Assembly (NCBI RefSeq): GCF_029531655.1
Contig: NZ_JANRMI010000002.1
Span: 620,001 to 684,000, forward strand
Direction: 5' to 3'
Source of the DNA: Bdellovibrio svalbardensis
Lineage (GTDB): Bacteria > Bdellovibrionota > Bdellovibrionia > Bdellovibrionales > Bdellovibrionaceae
Length of the DNA stretch: 64,000 nt
The notes below the pieces were generated by a model, which did no database searches, was not told the origin of the DNA, and saw nothing but the letters and a program-made list of their open reading frames with translations. Of this stretch, positions 60,948 through 64,000 are shown piece by piece. The number at the start of each line of letters is the position of its first letter. Within the stretch, counting starts at the first letter, position 1. Made by a program: the position numbers and the translations under genes.

Positions 60948-61175
60948 ATGAAAGCTATCGTAATCGCAGCTTTGCTAGCACTTTCTTTCACAACTGGTTT
61001 CACTTGCTCTAAAAACCAACCTGCTGAAACTACTCCAGCAGCTACTGAAGCTACTCCAGCAGCAACTGCTGAAGCAACTCCAGCAATGACTCCTGCAGAA
61101 GGTACTGCAGCTCCAGCTCCAACTGAAGCAGCTCCTGCAGCTACTCCAGCAGCTCCAGCTGGCGAAACTAAGTAA
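60948..61175 (+). CDS. Small Ala/Pro/Thr-rich secreted protein, possible lipoprotein
   Basis: This 75-residue protein begins with a signal peptide (MKAIVIAALLALSFTTGF) followed by TCSKN. The Cys could be lipidated, but Thr at -1 is not the usual lipobox residue. The mature part is made almost only of Ala, Pro, Thr and Glu in imperfect repeats (ATEATPA, EAAPAAT). GAAGGGAC lies before the ATG. A strong terminator follows, so it is a short, single-gene unit. The high-expression layout suggests an abundant small envelope protein; the function is unknown. Confidence 0.7.
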   Translation: MKAIVIAALLALSFTTGFTCSKNQPAETTPAATEATPAATAEATPAMTPAEGTAAPAPTEAAPAATPAAPAGETK

Positions 61176-61238
61176 TTTCTTAAAGGCGCCCACTAGATAG
61201 ATGTCTAGGCGGACGTCTAAGAAGTAACTTTGGTTACC

Positions 61239-61269
61239 AAAAGCCCTCTTCGGAGGGCTTTTTTTTTGT
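61239..61269 (+). terminator. Rho-independent terminator after the small secreted protein
   Basis: AAAAGCCCTC (61239-61248), loop TTCG, GAGGGCTTTT (61253-61262) followed by more T is a classic strong terminator with a stable tetraloop. It lies 64 bp past the stop. Confidence 0.93.
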
Positions 61270-61448
61270 CCAAAATTCACCGCAAAGTCTATAACCAATC
61301 CTTGCTCTCCAATTGAAGTCCTATTTGCTAGCTTTGTTTGCAGCCAATCAAGTTTCATTCTGAACAAAAGTATTGAAATTGATGAAAGTTCTCCTCACAT
61401 AATTCGAATTTCATTGGGGCCCTTAAGCTCCCGTATTTCCTAGGCTTC

Positions 61449-61478
61449 TTGATAAGGCCGCTTGCGCATCCTCATATT
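61449..61478 (+). promoter_or_regulatory. Sigma-70-like promoter for fadE
   Basis: TTGATA (61449-61454) and CATATT (61473-61478) have an 18-bp spacer. Transcription would begin near 61486, about 35 bases before the GTG start. Moderate matches only. Confidence 0.45.
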
Positions 61479-61520
61479 AAAAGGTCTAATTATTGTGCTA
61501 TCAATAAAAGGAGAAACATC

Positions 61521-63977
61521 GTGGACTCTATCAGCTCGTTATACGGGTATTTTTTAGAGAGTTGTACGTGGGCATGGGTTCTTGCCTCCGTGGTGCTCTT
61601 GTTGTTTGTCGGCTTCTTCGGAAGTCCTCTTATCGTTTGGACGATTGCACTTGCTGTGATCATGGCGGGCTTTGGTGCTCCGGTATGGTTGTGGGCTGTG
61701 TTCGCGGTCCTTGCGGTCATCTTCAACATTGCTCCGATTCGCGCGGCGCTCGTGACTTCTGGAGTCTTCGGGATTTTCAAAAAATTTGAATTTCTTCCGA
61801 AAATTTCGGACACCGAGAAAGCGGCTCTGGACGCGGGTGTGGTGTGGGTAGAGAAAGATTTATTCTCTGGAAAACCCAACTTCGCAAACTTGATGAAAGA
61901 GTCTTACCCAGATTTGACAGCAGAAGAAAAAGCTTTCATGAACGGCCCGGTCAACACACTGTGTGCGATGATCGATCACTGGGAAATCTACAAAACAAAA
62001 GAAATTCCTCCTGCGATTTGGGACTACATCAAGAAAGAAAAATTCTTGGGTATGATCGTTCCTAAAGAGTACGGTGGTCTTGGATTCTCTGCTCTTTGCC
62101 ACTCTGAAGTGATTATGAAAATCTCTTCTCGCTCGTTGGCAGTAGCAATCCAGGTGATGGTTCCAAATTCATTGGGTCCTGCAGAATTGCTGGCTCACTA
62201 CGGAACAGACGCACAGAAGAAGCATTGGTTGCCTCGTTTGGCTGATGGCTTGGAAATTCCATGCTTCGGTTTGACAGAGCCAAATGCGGGTTCTGATGCG
62301 GGTGCGATCACATCTACGGGTGTTTTGTTCAAAGGCCCAGATGGAAAAATTCAAATTAAATTGAACTGGAATAAACGTTGGATCACTCTTGCAGCGATCT
62401 CTTCTGTTATCGGTTTGGCGTTCCGCTTGCGTGACCCAGAAAATCTTTTGGGTAAAGGTGAGGATCTTGGTATCACTTGCGGTTTGATCCCTTCAAATAC
62501 TCCGGGTGTTGTTTTGGGTCGTCGTCATGATCCTTTGAATACTCCGTTCTACAACTGTCCGACTCAAGGTAAAGACGTTATCGTCAATGCTGAAGATGCT
62601 ATCGTTGGCGGTCTCGCTGGCGCTGGTAAGGGCTGGATGATGTTGATGGAATGTCTGGCTGCGGGTCGCGGTATTTCATTGCCGGCACAAGCAACAGGCG
62701 GAACTAAATTGGCAATGCGTGTAACTTCTGCGCATTCCGTTGTTCGTCGTCAATTCGGTGTTTCAATCGGTAAGTTTGAAGGTGTTGAAGAGCCTCTGGC
62801 TCGTATCGGTGCTTCGACTTATGCTTTGGAAGCGATGAGAAAATACTGCTTGGGAGCTTTGGATAAAGGCATCAAACCAGGCGTTATCACGGCGATGCAA
62901 AAATACTATACGACTGAAATGGGTCGTAAAGTGATTATCGATGCTATGGATATCATGGGCGGCGCGGGCATCTCATTGGGTCCCCGTAACGTGCTTGCTG
63001 AAATCTATATTGCAACTCCAATTGGTATCACAGTTGAAGGTGCGAACATCATGACTCGTACTTTGATCATCTTTGGTCAAGGTGCTCTTCGTGCGCATCC
63101 ATTTGCTTACTCTGAAGTTAAAGCATATGAAGCGAATGATTTGAAGGCCTTCGATAGAGCGTTCTTCGGTCATATCGGGCATATCGTACGCAATACTTGC
63201 CGCGCGATCTTGTTGTCTTGCTCTCGTGGTTACTTGGCAGCGACTCCAGACTGTCATCCGCAAATGAAAGTTTACTTCCGTCGTATGTCTTGGACTTCTG
63301 CGACTTTCGCATTGTTGTCTGACGTGGCGATGGGCGTTCTTGGTGGCTCTTTGAAAATGAAAGAGAAAATCACAGGACGTTTCGCAGATATCTTGGCTCA
63401 CATGTATATCGCAACAGCGATCCTTCGTCGTTTCGAAGCGGAAGGCCGTAAGGAAGAAGATCTTCCATTCGTGCACTACAACTTGAAGCTTTGCATGGCT
63501 GAAATCCAAAAAGGTTTCGACGGCATCTTTGATAACTTGAAGATCCCTGGTCTTCGTTGGTTCTTCAAAGGATGGATCGGCGCTTGGTCACGTATCAACT
63601 CTATTGGCTCACAAGCTTCTGATGGTTGGACTCATGCGATCGCATCAGCAATGATGAAAGATGGCGAGTTACGCAATCGTTTGACTGATGGCATTTACTT
63701 GCCAACAGATCGCACGCAAGCGGTAGGTCGTTTGGATTACGCATTCTCTGTGGTTTTGAAAGCTGAAGCTGCAGAAAAGAAAATCAAAAAAGCCATCCGC
63801 GACGGCGCTCTTCCGAAGAAGAAAACAAACTTGTTGTTTGACGATGCTCGCAGCAAAAACATCATCACTGAAGAGGAATTCAAGCTCCTCCAAGAAGCCG
63901 ATGCTGTCCGCTACGACGCCATCCTGGTAGACGACTTCAACGAAGAACAATACCACGCCAACAAAGTAATCAAATAA
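61521..63977 (+). CDS. fadE: Acyl-CoA dehydrogenase, FadE type
   Basis: This 818-residue inner-membrane-associated flavoprotein starts fatty acid beta-oxidation. The first 85 residues contain two or three membrane segments, then the dehydrogenase core follows with PKEYGGLGFSALCHSEVIMK, CFGLTEPNAGSDAGAITS (FAD region), RRQFGVSIGKFEGVEEPLARI and MDIMGGAGISLGPRN. The remaining 250 residues are the C-terminal domain peculiar to FadE. The GTG at 61521 with AAGGAG 7 bases upstream is preferred over an ATG at 61449, and gives a length close to E. coli FadE (814). The substrates are probably long-chain fatty acids from prey lipids, by inference. Confidence 0.95.
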   Translation: MDSISSLYGYFLESCTWAWVLASVVLLLFVGFFGSPLIVWTIALAVIMAGFGAPVWLWAVFAVLAVIFNIAPIRAALVTSGVFGIFKKFEFLPKISDTEKAALDAGVVWVEKDLFSGKPNFANLMKESYPDLTAEEKAFMNGPVNTLCAMIDHWEIYKTKEIPPAIWDYIKKEKFLGMIVPKEYGGLGFSALCHSEVIMKISSRSLAVAIQVMVPNSLGPAELLAHYGTDAQKKHWLPRLADGLEIPCFGLTEPNAGSDAGAITSTGVLFKGPDGKIQIKLNWNKRWITLAAISSVIGLAFRLRDPENLLGKGEDLGITCGLIPSNTPGVVLGRRHDPLNTPFYNCPTQGKDVIVNAEDAIVGGLAGAGKGWMMLMECLAAGRGISLPAQATGGTKLAMRVTSAHSVVRRQFGVSIGKFEGVEEPLARIGASTYALEAMRKYCLGALDKGIKPGVITAMQKYYTTEMGRKVIIDAMDIMGGAGISLGPRNVLAEIYIATPIGITVEGANIMTRTLIIFGQGALRAHPFAYSEVKAYEANDLKAFDRAFFGHIGHIVRNTCRAILLSCSRGYLAATPDCHPQMKVYFRRMSWTSATFALLSDVAMGVLGGSLKMKEKITGRFADILAHMYIATAILRRFEAEGRKEEDLPFVHYNLKLCMAEIQKGFDGIFDNLKIPGLRWFFKGWIGAWSRINSIGSQASDGWTHAIASAMMKDGELRNRLTDGIYLPTDRTQAVGRLDYAFSVVLKAEAAEKKIKKAIRDGALPKKKTNLLFDDARSKNIITEEEFKLLQEADAVRYDAILVDDFNEEQYHANKVIK

Positions 63978-63979
63978 CT

Positions 63980-63999
63980 ACACACACACACACACACAC
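63980..63999. repeat. AC dinucleotide microsatellite at the window edge
   Basis: Ten AC units follow the fadE stop within 3 bp. The repeat may extend past the window. Such runs are rare in bacteria and may vary by slippage; Z-DNA formation is also conceivable. Confidence 0.8.
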
Positions 64000-64000
64000 T

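Larger units (their letters stand above)
61176..61520. other. 345-bp spacer between the small secreted protein and fadE
   Basis: The left part holds the terminator at 61239 and the right part a sigma-70-like promoter at 61449. The middle, about 61270-61445, shows no ORF with a ribosome site, RNA gene or notable repeat. Confidence 0.5.

Noticed and set aside
60975-61367. A cysteine- and serine-rich 130-residue leftward ORF
   Set aside because: It is the antisense of the Ala/Pro/Thr repeats of the small secreted protein, and runs through its terminator. The composition is a by-product of the repeat.

Overview
The window reads as a chromosomal segment of a Gram-negative, Bdellovibrio-like predator (Bdellovibrionota). 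This is inference from gene content and style: many secreted proteins and candidate peptidases, type IV pilin-like genes, a long eukaryote-like IleS, a queA-tgt-yajC-secD-secF-recJ-queC run, tatA, opp, ctaA and a FadE-type acyl-CoA dehydrogenase, with very dense packing and many 1-4 bp start/stop overlaps. No rRNA, tRNA, prophage, insertion sequence or CRISPR array was seen.

Layout. 1-6300: a leftward coupled chain (metallopeptidase lipoprotein, small secreted protein, CBS protein, start of another gene), a small secreted protein, and a divergent NtrC-type regulator / PAS histidine kinase pair. Near-consensus sigma-54 promoters (TTGGCAC-N5-TTGCT) precede the secreted protein on one side and a second CBS gene on the other, so the pair probably controls its own neighbours. 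6400-13000: ileS with its start codon inside a predicted hairpin, trmO, a candidate secreted cysteine peptidase, a flavin-binding-fold protein. 13000-21400: queuosine and Sec genes (queA, tgt, yajC, secD, secF, recJ, queC, a DUF366-like gene). 21400-31500: copper ATPase and a His-rich periplasmic partner, an unusual protein with two receiver-like and two PilZ-like segments, a Na/Pi cotransporter, NUDIX, DCC, LON-domain, heme A synthase and CDF transporter genes.

31550-37430: a coupled cassette of three prepilin-like proteins plus an EF-hand secreted protein behind a sigma-28-like promoter; it is the strongest candidate for a poorly described surface system. 37400-48300: TlpA-like thioredoxin, ABC1 kinase, photolyase with an SDR-SRPBCC fusion, an ATP-grasp gene overlapping a GloB gene, two convergent BFD-type [2Fe-2S] proteins, greA, an AsmA-like protein, GDPD, tatA. 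48300-58400: solute-binding and outer-membrane proteins, then the leftward series sohB-oppD-oppF-oppA-oppB-oppC, whose spacers hold tandem 17-19 bp palindromes and a 121 bp inverted-repeat element. 58400-64000: a polyproline secreted protein, a multi-span membrane protein, mutM, a small low-complexity secreted protein, fadE, and an AC microsatellite at the edge.

Regulatory calls rest on motif matching by eye and functions on recognisable motifs; no database search was possible.
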